Of a stretch of DNA of 64,000 nt, positions 52,153 through 59,852 are shown in pieces (the stretch's first letter is position 1; every line of letters starts with the position of its first letter). The notes below the pieces were generated by a model. That model was not told where the DNA came from and searched no databases. It saw only the letters and a program-made list of their open reading frames with translations. Position numbers and translations under genes: made by a program. This stretch comes from CAYMAI01 sp964388445 (GTDB lineage: Bacteria > 4484-113 > JAGGVC01), in contig CAYMAI010000007.1 in the NCBI GenBank assembly GCA_964388445.1, positions 1 through 64,000 of the forward strand, written 5' to 3'.

Positions 52153-53317
52153 CGAAGACCTAACAAGGCTTGTAGAAGACGGCTACGATCTTGAGATTAA
52201 GGCCAAAAAGTACCTTCTTGTTAAGAGCGTGCCTTATGTCAACTCCAAACGAGAAGTTATGCGCGGTACGCTTGTGGTTGAGCTTGATTTAGCAGGACTT
52301 TCTACTGTTGCCCCGTCCAGCCACGTGGCGCATTTTGATGGAGAGCATCCTTGTAATACCGATGGTTCAGAGATATCTGAGATTAAGCACCAGAGCAACG
52401 CCAAGACGCTTGTAGATGGGCTAGCGATTCGCCATTCATTCTCTGCTAAGCCATTACCAGATGGCAAGTACAAGGATTTCTACCACAAGGTGGTGACATA
52501 TGTGGCTCTAATTTCTGCGCCTGCTGAAAACGTTGAGCCAGGAGTAAATGCACGGGTGCGAAAGGCCGTCGAGTTCTCTTCGGAAGATTCTGTTTTTCTG
52601 TACCCGGATACGACTTCCGATATGACTGTGATGGACGCAGTAAATCAGACCATAAGGGGGCAAAGAATTGCGATTGTCGGCGTCGGCGGAACTGGCGCAT
52701 ATGTTCTCGACCTAATTGCCAAAACCCCGGTTGGCGAAATTCATCTATTCGACCAAGACGAGTTTCACAATAGAAACGCCTTTAGATCGCCGGGGGCCGC
52801 ATCCTTAGAGCAAGTTTCTACCCGCAAAAGCAAGGCTAATCACTTTGCCGAAGTATACTCAAAAATGAGGCACGGAGTGATCGCACATAGTCAAATGATT
52901 ACTTCGGAAAACCTAAACGAGCTTCAAGGGATGAATTTTGTGTTTCTCTGTTTGGATGATGGGCCAGCCAAGCGTCCAGTAATTGAATACCTGCAAGCGC
53001 AAACTACGCCTTTTATCGACGTCGGTGTAGGCGTCAATTTGGTAGACAACAGGCTGCTTGGACAGGTTCGGACAACTCTGGTCACGCAGGATCACAATGC
53101 TCACGTATTCGATAAAGTATCTACGGGGGAAGCGAATGTTGAAAACGAGTATTCAAGCAATATTCAGGTGGCGGAATTGAACGCGCTTAACGCCGCACTT
53201 GCTGTGATTAAGTGGAAAAAGCATTTTGGCTTTTATCTTGATGTGGAGCAAGAGCATAACAGCACGTATCAGATTGACGGGAACACAATCGTCAACGAGG
53301 AGCGAAATGAAAACTAA
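52127..53317 (+). CDS. E1-like ThiF-family enzyme with N-terminal DUF6791/E2-like domain
   Basis: The 396-residue protein would adenylate the C-terminus of the neighbouring ubiquitin-like protein. The C-terminal half is a ThiF/MoeB-type fold: AIVGVGGTGAYVLDL (183-196), IHLFDQDEFHNRNAFR (205-220) with the ATP-contacting residues, and FLCLDDGPAKR (274-283). The N-terminal 165 residues form a separate domain with HFDGEHPC at 69-76, which I associate with DUF6791. It contains only two cysteines, C76 and C275. C275 sits in the adenylation pocket, so an E1-type catalytic cysteine after the nucleotide domain is not evident. C76 is a candidate for a transfer role. Confidence 0.78.
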   Translation: MSQQLISHSEDLTRLVEDGYDLEIKAKKYLLVKSVPYVNSKREVMRGTLVVELDLAGLSTVAPSSHVAHFDGEHPCNTDGSEISEIKHQSNAKTLVDGLAIRHSFSAKPLPDGKYKDFYHKVVTYVALISAPAENVEPGVNARVRKAVEFSSEDSVFLYPDTTSDMTVMDAVNQTIRGQRIAIVGVGGTGAYVLDLIAKTPVGEIHLFDQDEFHNRNAFRSPGAASLEQVSTRKSKANHFAEVYSKMRHGVIAHSQMITSENLNELQGMNFVFLCLDDGPAKRPVIEYLQAQTTPFIDVGVGVNLVDNRLLGQVRTTLVTQDHNAHVFDKVSTGEANVENEYSSNIQVAELNALNAALAVIKWKKHFGFYLDVEQEHNSTYQIDGNTIVNEERNEN

Positions 53318-53732
53318 CTCCTTTGCCGCTCGCTTCGTCGAGTACATTCCAAAGCGCTTAGATGATGGAGTCCTTTATATCTCGTTGGAGTACACGACCG
53401 CCACACACAGGTGCGCTTGTGGATGTGGTATGGAAGTAGTCACGCCATTAAGTCCTACTGACTGGCAACTGATATTCGATGGTTCTGTTTCGCTAAATCC
53501 TTCGATAGGTAACTGGAGTTTCAAATGTAGGTCGCATTACTGGATTAGACATAACAAGGTTCAGTGGGCACGCCAGTGGTCAGAGAGGGAAATAGCCGCT
53601 GGACGAGCGCTTGATGCCTATGCAAAGGCGGAGTACTACGGAAAAAAAGAACTAGCGGGGGTGGCCCAAAGGCCAGAACCACCGAAGTCGCCTAGTTTTT
53701 GGGAACGGATTAAGCGCTTTTTCGGCGGCTAA
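53307..53732 (+). CDS. DUF6527-like zinc protein of the ubiquitin-like module
   Basis: The 141-residue protein has cysteines C36, C38, C40 and C74 with H77 (HRCACGCGM and FKCRSHYWI), a likely metal site. A strand-rich N-terminus (GVLYISLEYTTATH) precedes it. A charged helix and a short basic/aromatic tail end the protein. I match it to DUF6527, which occurs beside multiubiquitin and E1 genes. It may act as ligase, protease or partner, which is unproven. The ATG is preceded by GAGGAG at five bases and overlaps the E1 stop. Confidence 0.65.
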   Translation: MKTNSFAARFVEYIPKRLDDGVLYISLEYTTATHRCACGCGMEVVTPLSPTDWQLIFDGSVSLNPSIGNWSFKCRSHYWIRHNKVQWARQWSEREIAAGRALDAYAKAEYYGKKELAGVAQRPEPPKSPSFWERIKRFFGG

Positions 53733-53800
53733 TCGCGCCGCAGTAATCAAAATCAGTTTCCAAGTTCACGGGGTTAAGTATATGGCATAATTGGTTCGTT

Positions 53801-54757
53801 ATGCCCCGCGCTCCCAAAACCGACCAGGTCAGATTGCCCAAGAAGCGGCGAGCCAAGGCTCCGCCCCGGTTTATGCTGACCGAGCGGGATACCGAGCTTG
53901 TCCGGGCCATCCTCAAGTACCGCTTCCTCCACGTCTCCCAACTGGAATGGCTCTTCCCGGACTCCTCCAAGCGAGGTATGGAAAAGAGGCTCCGGTATCT
54001 CTACCACAGTAAGTATCTGGAACGCATCGTCTACTCCGAAGCCACCTTTGCCAACAAACTTTTCTACGCTATGGCCGAAAAGGGGGCGAAGCTTCTGGCG
54101 GAAGCGGATCACGTCTCACGGGACAAAGTCCCTTGGGGCCGTCACCTAAACAAGGTGAGCCTAAGCCATATCCGCCACCTGCTGGCCATAAACGATGTCG
54201 TCATCGCCTTCTCGCTTGCCCTGCAAGACGCCAAGGTCAAGCGGCAGGTATCCGACTTCCGTGTCCTCAAGGGCGATGCCCAGAGCCACAAGCTGGCTAT
54301 CACGCTAAAGGATGCTGATGGCAGAAGATTCGAGGCGGCTATCGTCCCCGATGCCGTGGTCGGGATGAAGTACAAGTCCGGCGAATTCGGCTTGTTCTTC
54401 GTGGAAGTGGACAGAGCCACAATGACCACGGAGCGCTGGCAGGACAAGGTGCGGGTCTACTATGACTACGCCCGCTCTCCGGAGCTTCAACGGCGGTTCC
54501 AGACCGGCTGGTTCATCGTCCTGACGGTGGCTCCGTCCGACAAGCGGATAATGTCGCTGGCCGAACGGACGGTCGCGATGGGCGGCAAGCGGGCCTTCTG
54601 GTATACTACCGCCGAAAAGATCAAGCCCGATACGATTACCGGGCGGATATGGGCCAAGGCAAGCTCGCTATTTGAAGGGTTGGGCGAACAAACCAGGAAG
54701 ACCGGCGATTACGCCAAATCGCAGAAGACAAGCGTATTCGACGCTGTAAGAGGTTGA
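53801..54757 (+). CDS. Replication-relaxation family protein
   Basis: The 318-residue protein has a winged-helix N-terminus: TERDTELVRAILKYRFLHVS, QLEWLFPDSSKRGMEKRLRY and LYHSKYLERIVY. It matches the Replic_Relax family (pfam13814). The following part has a nuclease-like strand order (FEAAIVPDAVVG, GLFFVEVDRATMTTERW) with PD and ExD residues resembling a PD-(D/E)xK-type fold. It continues VRVYYDYARSPELQRR to the end. Such proteins initiate replication or transfer of mobile elements. The preceding bases read CATAAT, nine bases, ATG. GC is high, like the coupling-protein gene. Confidence 0.78.
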   Translation: MPRAPKTDQVRLPKKRRAKAPPRFMLTERDTELVRAILKYRFLHVSQLEWLFPDSSKRGMEKRLRYLYHSKYLERIVYSEATFANKLFYAMAEKGAKLLAEADHVSRDKVPWGRHLNKVSLSHIRHLLAINDVVIAFSLALQDAKVKRQVSDFRVLKGDAQSHKLAITLKDADGRRFEAAIVPDAVVGMKYKSGEFGLFFVEVDRATMTTERWQDKVRVYYDYARSPELQRRFQTGWFIVLTVAPSDKRIMSLAERTVAMGGKRAFWYTTAEKIKPDTITGRIWAKASSLFEGLGEQTRKTGDYAKSQKTSVFDAVRG

Positions 54758-54758
54758 T

Positions 54759-55100
54759 GTGGCAACGGAAATCGGACATCCGTCATCGGGAGCCTCGCAA
54801 GGCCGGGGCGGGAGTGGCACGTTCATAAGCTGGCTCTACCGGCTGCTCGGCGCTCGGTTCTTTCTGTACCTCTACGACTACCTGTCGATGCACCTGAGCT
54901 TCACGCAACGCTACCGGGAGCTATCCCTGGAACACCTGGTCTGCCGGTTCTGCAGTCATTCGATAGACCTGCTCGGTGCTTGGAAGTGCGAGTGCGGGTA
55001 CAAGCGTCCGGGCAACTACTTCGGGCGCTGCCCCAAGTGCCTGGGCCATCCGCATTACATAGACTGCCCCAGCTGCGGGTTTACAATGGATGTTCGCTAG
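54759..55100 (+). CDS. Small zinc-ribbon protein of the island
   Basis: The 113-residue protein has an aromatic hydrophobic N-terminal segment (FISWLYRLLGARFFLYLYDY), then eight cysteines in four CxC/CxxC pairs (CRFCSH, CECGY, CPKC, CPSCGF). This is a double zinc ribbon. It starts with GTG one base after the stop of the replication-relaxation gene, so they form an operon. A nucleic-acid or protein-binding accessory role is likely. Family unknown. Confidence 0.6.
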   Translation: MATEIGHPSSGASQGRGGSGTFISWLYRLLGARFFLYLYDYLSMHLSFTQRYRELSLEHLVCRFCSHSIDLLGAWKCECGYKRPGNYFGRCPKCLGHPHYIDCPSCGFTMDVR

Positions 55101-55124
55101 TTTTCTAGCAATAAGGGTGCCGAA

Positions 55125-55889
55125 ATGGGCCATAGAAAGCTTGGGAAGTTACCTAGATTACGAGGATGGAAGTCTGTAATCTCATTACTGGACTGCCCAA
55201 CTGCCTCTAAGGATGACCTTGCGCGGCGCATACTTGTTCAGGCGGAAAATGAAATTGAGCTTACGAGCAAACAACGTGCTCTAAGTAAGCTGTTTTGGCA
55301 GCTATCTAGGTTGCTGTGGAGCGTGAAGAACGAACCCCTACAAGGCGCGCTTCGTACTGCTGAACTTCCTACTGAAAGTGGCCAAAACGTTTTCACGCTT
55401 GCCCAAGCCTTGGCGGAATCCTGTAAAACAGAGGAAGTAGCAACTAGGTACCCGGCATTGAATGAGCTTGTGGGACAAGCAGTGCAGTCCTCATTTATTC
55501 GCTTGGTCACTCCGCACGTTCCATCTTTGTTTGGTACGGGTGAGCAAGAACTAGAGCAAGCCCTAAAGCAAATTAGCACGAAAACCCAGTTTGGAGAGAT
55601 CGCCAGAGGTGTCTTATCTGAGTACTTAAGCCGTGTACTTTCTTATGTAGCTTCCAGACATTCTTCGGAGCAAGCCGATGCTCCCGATTTTTCATCCGCA
55701 CTGCAAAGATGGTCTTGGGAAACCGGCGCATTGGTTGAGAAGTACTCGGCTGATTGGTACAGTAAACACAACTGGTTGACTAAGGGCCAAATTAACAGGC
55801 AAGAGGCAGAGGGATACACCGCCTTTGCCTTGGAAAAGCTAAAGTCAGAGCTTAGAATTTCGCGGCGGGATAAGGGGGAACCGAAATGA
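55125..55889 (+). CDS. Partner protein of the QueC-nuclease gene, Met-Gly N-terminus
   Basis: The 254-residue soluble, mostly helical protein begins MGHRKLGKLPRLRGWKSV. After methionine removal the N-terminus would be glycine, followed by a basic, flexible stretch. That is the same arrangement as QatB-type proteins next to QueC-like genes. The rest is helical (LARRILVQAENEIELTSKQR, LFGTGEQELEQALKQIS, WSWETGALVEKYSADWYSKH) without a recognised motif. The stop overlaps the next ATG by 4 bp (ATGA), so the two are translationally coupled. It may be the substrate of the QueC-like enzyme. That is an inference. Confidence 0.6.
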   Translation: MGHRKLGKLPRLRGWKSVISLLDCPTASKDDLARRILVQAENEIELTSKQRALSKLFWQLSRLLWSVKNEPLQGALRTAELPTESGQNVFTLAQALAESCKTEEVATRYPALNELVGQAVQSSFIRLVTPHVPSLFGTGEQELEQALKQISTKTQFGEIARGVLSEYLSRVLSYVASRHSSEQADAPDFSSALQRWSWETGALVEKYSADWYSKHNWLTKGQINRQEAEGYTAFALEKLKSELRISRRDKGEPK

Positions 55890-57769
55890 ACCGGTTCTTC
55901 CTGGGTTTTGAAACTTCGCCCGCGGTCTGTTCTGCAAACCAACCGGCTGGAACGGTAATGCAATTTGCCGCACAGGGCCATTCGCCAAATGTCCGCGGTA
56001 AATTCTGCGACATTCATAATGCAAGCAGCTTCGCACTTCCCGAAGCTTTGGATGACCTTTTGGCCTTAGCAACTTACTGCCTGGAAGCAGACAAACAGAT
56101 GCCACGTGGAAACGAAAACGACTTATGGCTTTCCGACTGGCCAAGAGATATTTGTGTAAAAGCAAAAGTATGCGCCATTGACATTTGGAATGATGACGAC
56201 ACAAAGGAAATATTGCAGGCATACCTTTCGTTCTTAACTGGGGATAACTGGGCCTTTGAATTTGAGGGGGGAAGAACGCCATATGCGTCCTCCGTGCTTT
56301 TCCCCGGCGACTGGCAACAATCAGTCCGTCAACCTATGGATTCCGTACTTTTGTTTAGCGGCGGTCTTGATTCGCTTGGATGTCTGATTCAAGAAATACA
56401 GGCAAGTCGTTGGCCTATTCTAGTAAGTCATAGCTCAAATGTGGTTTCGTTCAAAGCACAAAAGGAAATTCTAAAAGCGCTTGGCGAATTGCCGAACAAA
56501 ATATCCTTACCCTATGTAGCATATTATTCCGCAAAGGATTCGAGCAAAGCTAGGGCCGTGAGTTCCAAACCCCGGTCTGAATCCACACAGAGAGCAAGAG
56601 GTTTCCTTTACTCCTCCATCGGCCTAACGGTTGCAGTTGGAAACAACCTGAATAAAGTCATTTTGGCTGACAACGGAATTACTTCCCTTAATCTCCCGGC
56701 GCTTCAACAAAGTATGTTGGCTAGAAACTCAAGAGCAACCCATCCGAAGTCACTATGTCTTTTCCAGGAGCTAATGGACAGGATTACTCCTTACAAGGTA
56801 AGGATTGAGAATCCGTTGCGCTTTGCGACAAAGGCAGATGTAATAAAGGGCATTGAAAGCTATGCTGGCCCTGGACTTGTCGAGATAACGCGGTCGTGCT
56901 TTCGGTCGAGGCACGTTAGCGAATCGCAACCATTATGCGGCACTTGCTCACAATGCGTTGACAGGCGATTTGGCGGGATTATCGCTCAGTCCAAAGGTGA
57001 TATGCCTGGCAGATACATCACGGACATTCTAAAGGCTTCATTGGACGACTGGAAAGAAAGGATGGAGGTTGTAGGATACGTTAATTTCGCCAAGAAAATT
57101 AATCAGTTGAGTGAAGAACAGCTTTACTCCGAGTTCACCGATTTGGCGGAAATAATGGCATTGCCAAGTATAAATCAAGTTAGTGATGGCCCAGCATATG
57201 CTACTTTTCTCAAGCGGCACGCAGCCGAAGTGATGAAGGCAGTAAACACGGAAATAGCCTCTGCGCAACTGGCGACAAGTACATTACCGGACACTAATTT
57301 GCTAAGGTTGGTCGCTGGAAGTGGCGAAATTGATCCACGCGCTCAAATGATTGATGTAATTCGTAATGTCCTTAGAAAGGAATTGCCTGGCTGTTCCGGT
57401 TGGGCGAAATGGAAAGACGAATTGGAAGCACACAAGGATGTGAACACCATACTAAGCGCATGGAGCGGCGGGCAATTTGATCAGGAAGCTCCCCAGCTAC
57501 CGTTTGCGGGGATTGCATTCAAACCCGACGCATCTCAGAGGCTTCAAAGCGGATATTTGTACATAGAAGTTAAATACCTTACTGAGCGAAAGAGATTCAA
57601 CGGCATACTTACTGAAATAACCAGCAGGACTGTGATTTACCCCGATCAAGGGGCTTTCGTCCTGTTTTTGGTTCTCGATCCGCTAGGGGTGATCCCTGAC
57701 AGAGAGAAATTAATCAAACGGGTAGAAGGACAACGCGGATGTTGGATTGCTGTCGTTGGAGGGGCATAA
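55886..57769 (+). CDS. QueC-like nucleobase synthase fused to a PD-(D/E)xK nuclease-like domain
   Basis: The 627-residue protein has three parts. Residues 1-150 form an N-terminal beta-rich domain. Residues 152-400 are a QueC-like PP-loop enzyme: SGGLDS at 158-163, ADNGITSLNLP, HPKSLCLFQEL, and zinc cysteines C338, C351, C354 and C357 (LCGTCSQC), as in 7-cyano-7-deazaguanine synthase. Residues about 480-627 are a separate domain with an upstream helix (MIDVIRNVLRKEL), then KPD at 546-548 and EVK at 561-563. That is a PD-x12-ExK pattern of a restriction-endonuclease fold. No other queuosine gene is nearby, which argues against preQ0 synthesis for tRNA. The nuclease assignment is by motif only. 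Confidence 0.75.
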   Translation: MNRFFLGFETSPAVCSANQPAGTVMQFAAQGHSPNVRGKFCDIHNASSFALPEALDDLLALATYCLEADKQMPRGNENDLWLSDWPRDICVKAKVCAIDIWNDDDTKEILQAYLSFLTGDNWAFEFEGGRTPYASSVLFPGDWQQSVRQPMDSVLLFSGGLDSLGCLIQEIQASRWPILVSHSSNVVSFKAQKEILKALGELPNKISLPYVAYYSAKDSSKARAVSSKPRSESTQRARGFLYSSIGLTVAVGNNLNKVILADNGITSLNLPALQQSMLARNSRATHPKSLCLFQELMDRITPYKVRIENPLRFATKADVIKGIESYAGPGLVEITRSCFRSRHVSESQPLCGTCSQCVDRRFGGIIAQSKGDMPGRYITDILKASLDDWKERMEVVGYVNFAKKINQLSEEQLYSEFTDLAEIMALPSINQVSDGPAYATFLKRHAAEVMKAVNTEIASAQLATSTLPDTNLLRLVAGSGEIDPRAQMIDVIRNVLRKELPGCSGWAKWKDELEAHKDVNTILSAWSGGQFDQEAPQLPFAGIAFKPDASQRLQSGYLYIEVKYLTERKRFNGILTEITSRTVIYPDQGAFVLFLVLDPLGVIPDREKLIKRVEGQRGCWIAVVGGA

Positions 57770-57776
57770 TGTAGCT

Positions 57777-59384
57777 ATGGCAAAGGAAAAACGACAAATG
57801 AGCACCACTCCCTCCACCAACGGGGCCAATCTCGGTTTCGAGAAGAAGCTCTGGGCGGCGGCGGACAAGCTTCGCGGCAACCTAGACGCCGCGGAATACA
57901 AGCACGTCGTGCTTGGGCTTATCTTCCTCAAGTACATTTCGGACGCATTCCAGGAGCGGTACGCTGCCGTCAAAGCCGATCCGCACGGCGATCCCGAAGA
58001 CCGGGACGAGTACACGGCTGAAAACGTCTTCTGGGTTCCGCAGGACGCCCGTTGGGAAAAGCTGCAAGCCGAAGCGAAGCTCCCCACCATCGGCAAGGCG
58101 ATTGACGATGCGATGGTCGCTATCGAAAAAGAGAATCCCGTCCTCAAGGGCGTTCTCCCCAAGGACTACAACCGGCAGGATTTGGACAAGCGGCGGCTCG
58201 GCGAGCTTATCGACCTTGTCGGTACAATCGGGCTTGGCGATGCGGAAAACCGGAGCAAGGACATTCTAGGCCGCGTCTACGAGTACTTCCTGAGCGAATT
58301 TGCCTCAAGCGAGGGCAAGAAGGGCGGGCAGTTCTACACTCCCCGGTGCATCGTGCGCACGCTCGTCGAGATGATCGAGCCGTACACGGGCCGGATTTAC
58401 GACCCCTGCTGCGGCTCCGGCGGTATGTTCGTCCAAAGCGAGCAGTTCATTATCGAGCACGGCGGAAAGCGCGGCACGGTTTCCATCTTCGGGCAGGAAT
58501 CGAATCCGACCACCTGGCGTCTCGCCAAAATGAACCTTGCGATCCGCGGTATCGAGGCGAACCTCGGCGCGCACTCCGCCGATTCGTTCCATAACGATCT
58601 CCACAAGGACCTGAAAGCTGATTTCATCCTTGCCAATCCGCCGTTCAACGACGAGGACTGGGGCTTCTCCCAGATTGCGGACGACGTGCGCTGGAAGTTC
58701 GGCAAGCCGCCCGCGGGCGGGCCGCGCAAGCAGAAGGACGGAACGACGATCTTCGTTGACGGCGGCAACGCCAACTACGCCTGGATACAGCACTTCATCC
58801 ACCATCTTTCGCCGAAAGGCATCGCGGGCTTCGTGCTTGCAAACGGCTCGCTCAGCGTCGGCGGCGTCGAGGGCGAAATCCGCAAGAACATAATCGAGGC
58901 CGATCTGGTTGACTGCGTCGTCGCACTTCCCGGCCAGCTTTTCTACTCCACGCAGATACCGGCCTGCCTCTGGTTCGTCGCCCGCAACAAGGGCAACGGC
59001 AAGTTCCGCGACCGCCGGGGCCAGACGCTTTTCATTGACGCACGCAAGCTCGGCAAACTGGTTGACCGCACGCACAAGGAGCTTGACACTGACGATATTG
59101 CCCGCATCGCCCGCACCTACCACGCCTGGCGCGGCGAACCGGATTCTGGCAAATATGAAGACGTGCCCGGATTCTGCAAGGCGGCGGCAACCGCCGAAAT
59201 CGGCGATCACGGTTTTGTGCTGACGCCGGGGCGTTATGTAGGCGCGGAAGAAGTGGAAGACGACGGCGAACCGTTCGCCGAAAAGATGGCGCGGCTGTCC
59301 GCGCAACTCAAGGAGCAGTTCGCCGAAAGTGCGAAGCTGGAAAAGCGGATAGCGGAAAATTTGAGGAGGATTGGGTATGAATGA
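57777..59384 (+). CDS. hsdM: Type I restriction-modification DNA methyltransferase subunit
   Basis: The enzyme methylates adenine N6 within the type I complex. The 535 residues include the N-terminal HsdM helical domain (FEKKLWAAADKLRGNLDAAE, then YKHVVLGLIFLKYISDAF). The methyltransferase motif I is DPCCGSGGMFVQSE, and the catalytic motif IV NPPF is in ILANPPFNDEDWGF. Other blocks are KGGQFYTPRCIVRTL and RIYDPCCGSGG. The start is ATG 57777, or ATG 57798 preceded by AAAGGAAA. Visible GC is high. It heads the operon hsdM, small membrane gene, hsdS, helicase, hsdR. Confidence 0.95.
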   Translation: MAKEKRQMSTTPSTNGANLGFEKKLWAAADKLRGNLDAAEYKHVVLGLIFLKYISDAFQERYAAVKADPHGDPEDRDEYTAENVFWVPQDARWEKLQAEAKLPTIGKAIDDAMVAIEKENPVLKGVLPKDYNRQDLDKRRLGELIDLVGTIGLGDAENRSKDILGRVYEYFLSEFASSEGKKGGQFYTPRCIVRTLVEMIEPYTGRIYDPCCGSGGMFVQSEQFIIEHGGKRGTVSIFGQESNPTTWRLAKMNLAIRGIEANLGAHSADSFHNDLHKDLKADFILANPPFNDEDWGFSQIADDVRWKFGKPPAGGPRKQKDGTTIFVDGGNANYAWIQHFIHHLSPKGIAGFVLANGSLSVGGVEGEIRKNIIEADLVDCVVALPGQLFYSTQIPACLWFVARNKGNGKFRDRRGQTLFIDARKLGKLVDRTHKELDTDDIARIARTYHAWRGEPDSGKYEDVPGFCKAAATAEIGDHGFVLTPGRYVGAEEVEDDGEPFAEKMARLSAQLKEQFAESAKLEKRIAENLRRIGYE

Positions 59385-59847
59385 GGTCGTCTCAGATGTA
59401 ATTGTCCCCATCGGAGCTTTGCTTGGAATACCAGGGGCCATTCTGGGCATTCTAAACTCGTGGAGATTATTTGTTAGCGACAGAGTTCGATTAAAGGTAA
59501 CACCAGAACGGGCGTTGCTTCTAAGCGACAGAAGTATTGAGGCAGATTACTTGAGCATTGAAGTCATTAACCTAAGCAAATTCCCTGTAACAATTATCAA
59601 TGTAGGACTTAAATTATCTGGCAATCGGACAGCTTTATTTTTAAAGGATGATTCGATTGAACCGCAGGGTCGTCTGCCAATTCGATTGGAGTCAAGAGCA
59701 AGCTACTCAAAAACTTTTCGGGACTGCAAGAAAGACATACCTTGGAATGAAGTAATTTGCGTTTACGCCAAAACTGCCTGCGGGGTTACCGCCAAAGGCA
59801 CAAGCAAATTCCTAAAAGAAGTAATACGAAACGGGTGGAAAGAGTGA
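59377..59847 (+). CDS. Small membrane-anchored protein inside the hsd operon
   Basis: The 156-residue protein starts with an N-terminal hydrophobic helix (VIVPIGALLGIPGAILGILN) that anchors it to the membrane. Beta-rich soluble sequence follows (LSIEVINLSKFPVTIINVGL, ALFLKDDSIEPQGRLPIRLE). It ends with a basic tail. The ATG is preceded by GAGGAGG and overlaps the hsdM stop by 8 bp. The gene is AT-rich compared with hsdM and so looks like a later insertion. Its role in restriction or in a linked defence is unknown. Confidence 0.6.
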   Translation: MNEVVSDVIVPIGALLGIPGAILGILNSWRLFVSDRVRLKVTPERALLLSDRSIEADYLSIEVINLSKFPVTIINVGLKLSGNRTALFLKDDSIEPQGRLPIRLESRASYSKTFRDCKKDIPWNEVICVYAKTACGVTAKGTSKFLKEVIRNGWKE

Positions 59848-59852
59848 CCATT

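Noticed and set aside
55886..57769. Queuosine precursor (preQ0) biosynthesis gene
   Set aside because: No queD, queE or queF lies nearby, the protein is far longer than QueC and has extra domains on both sides. The island context points elsewhere.
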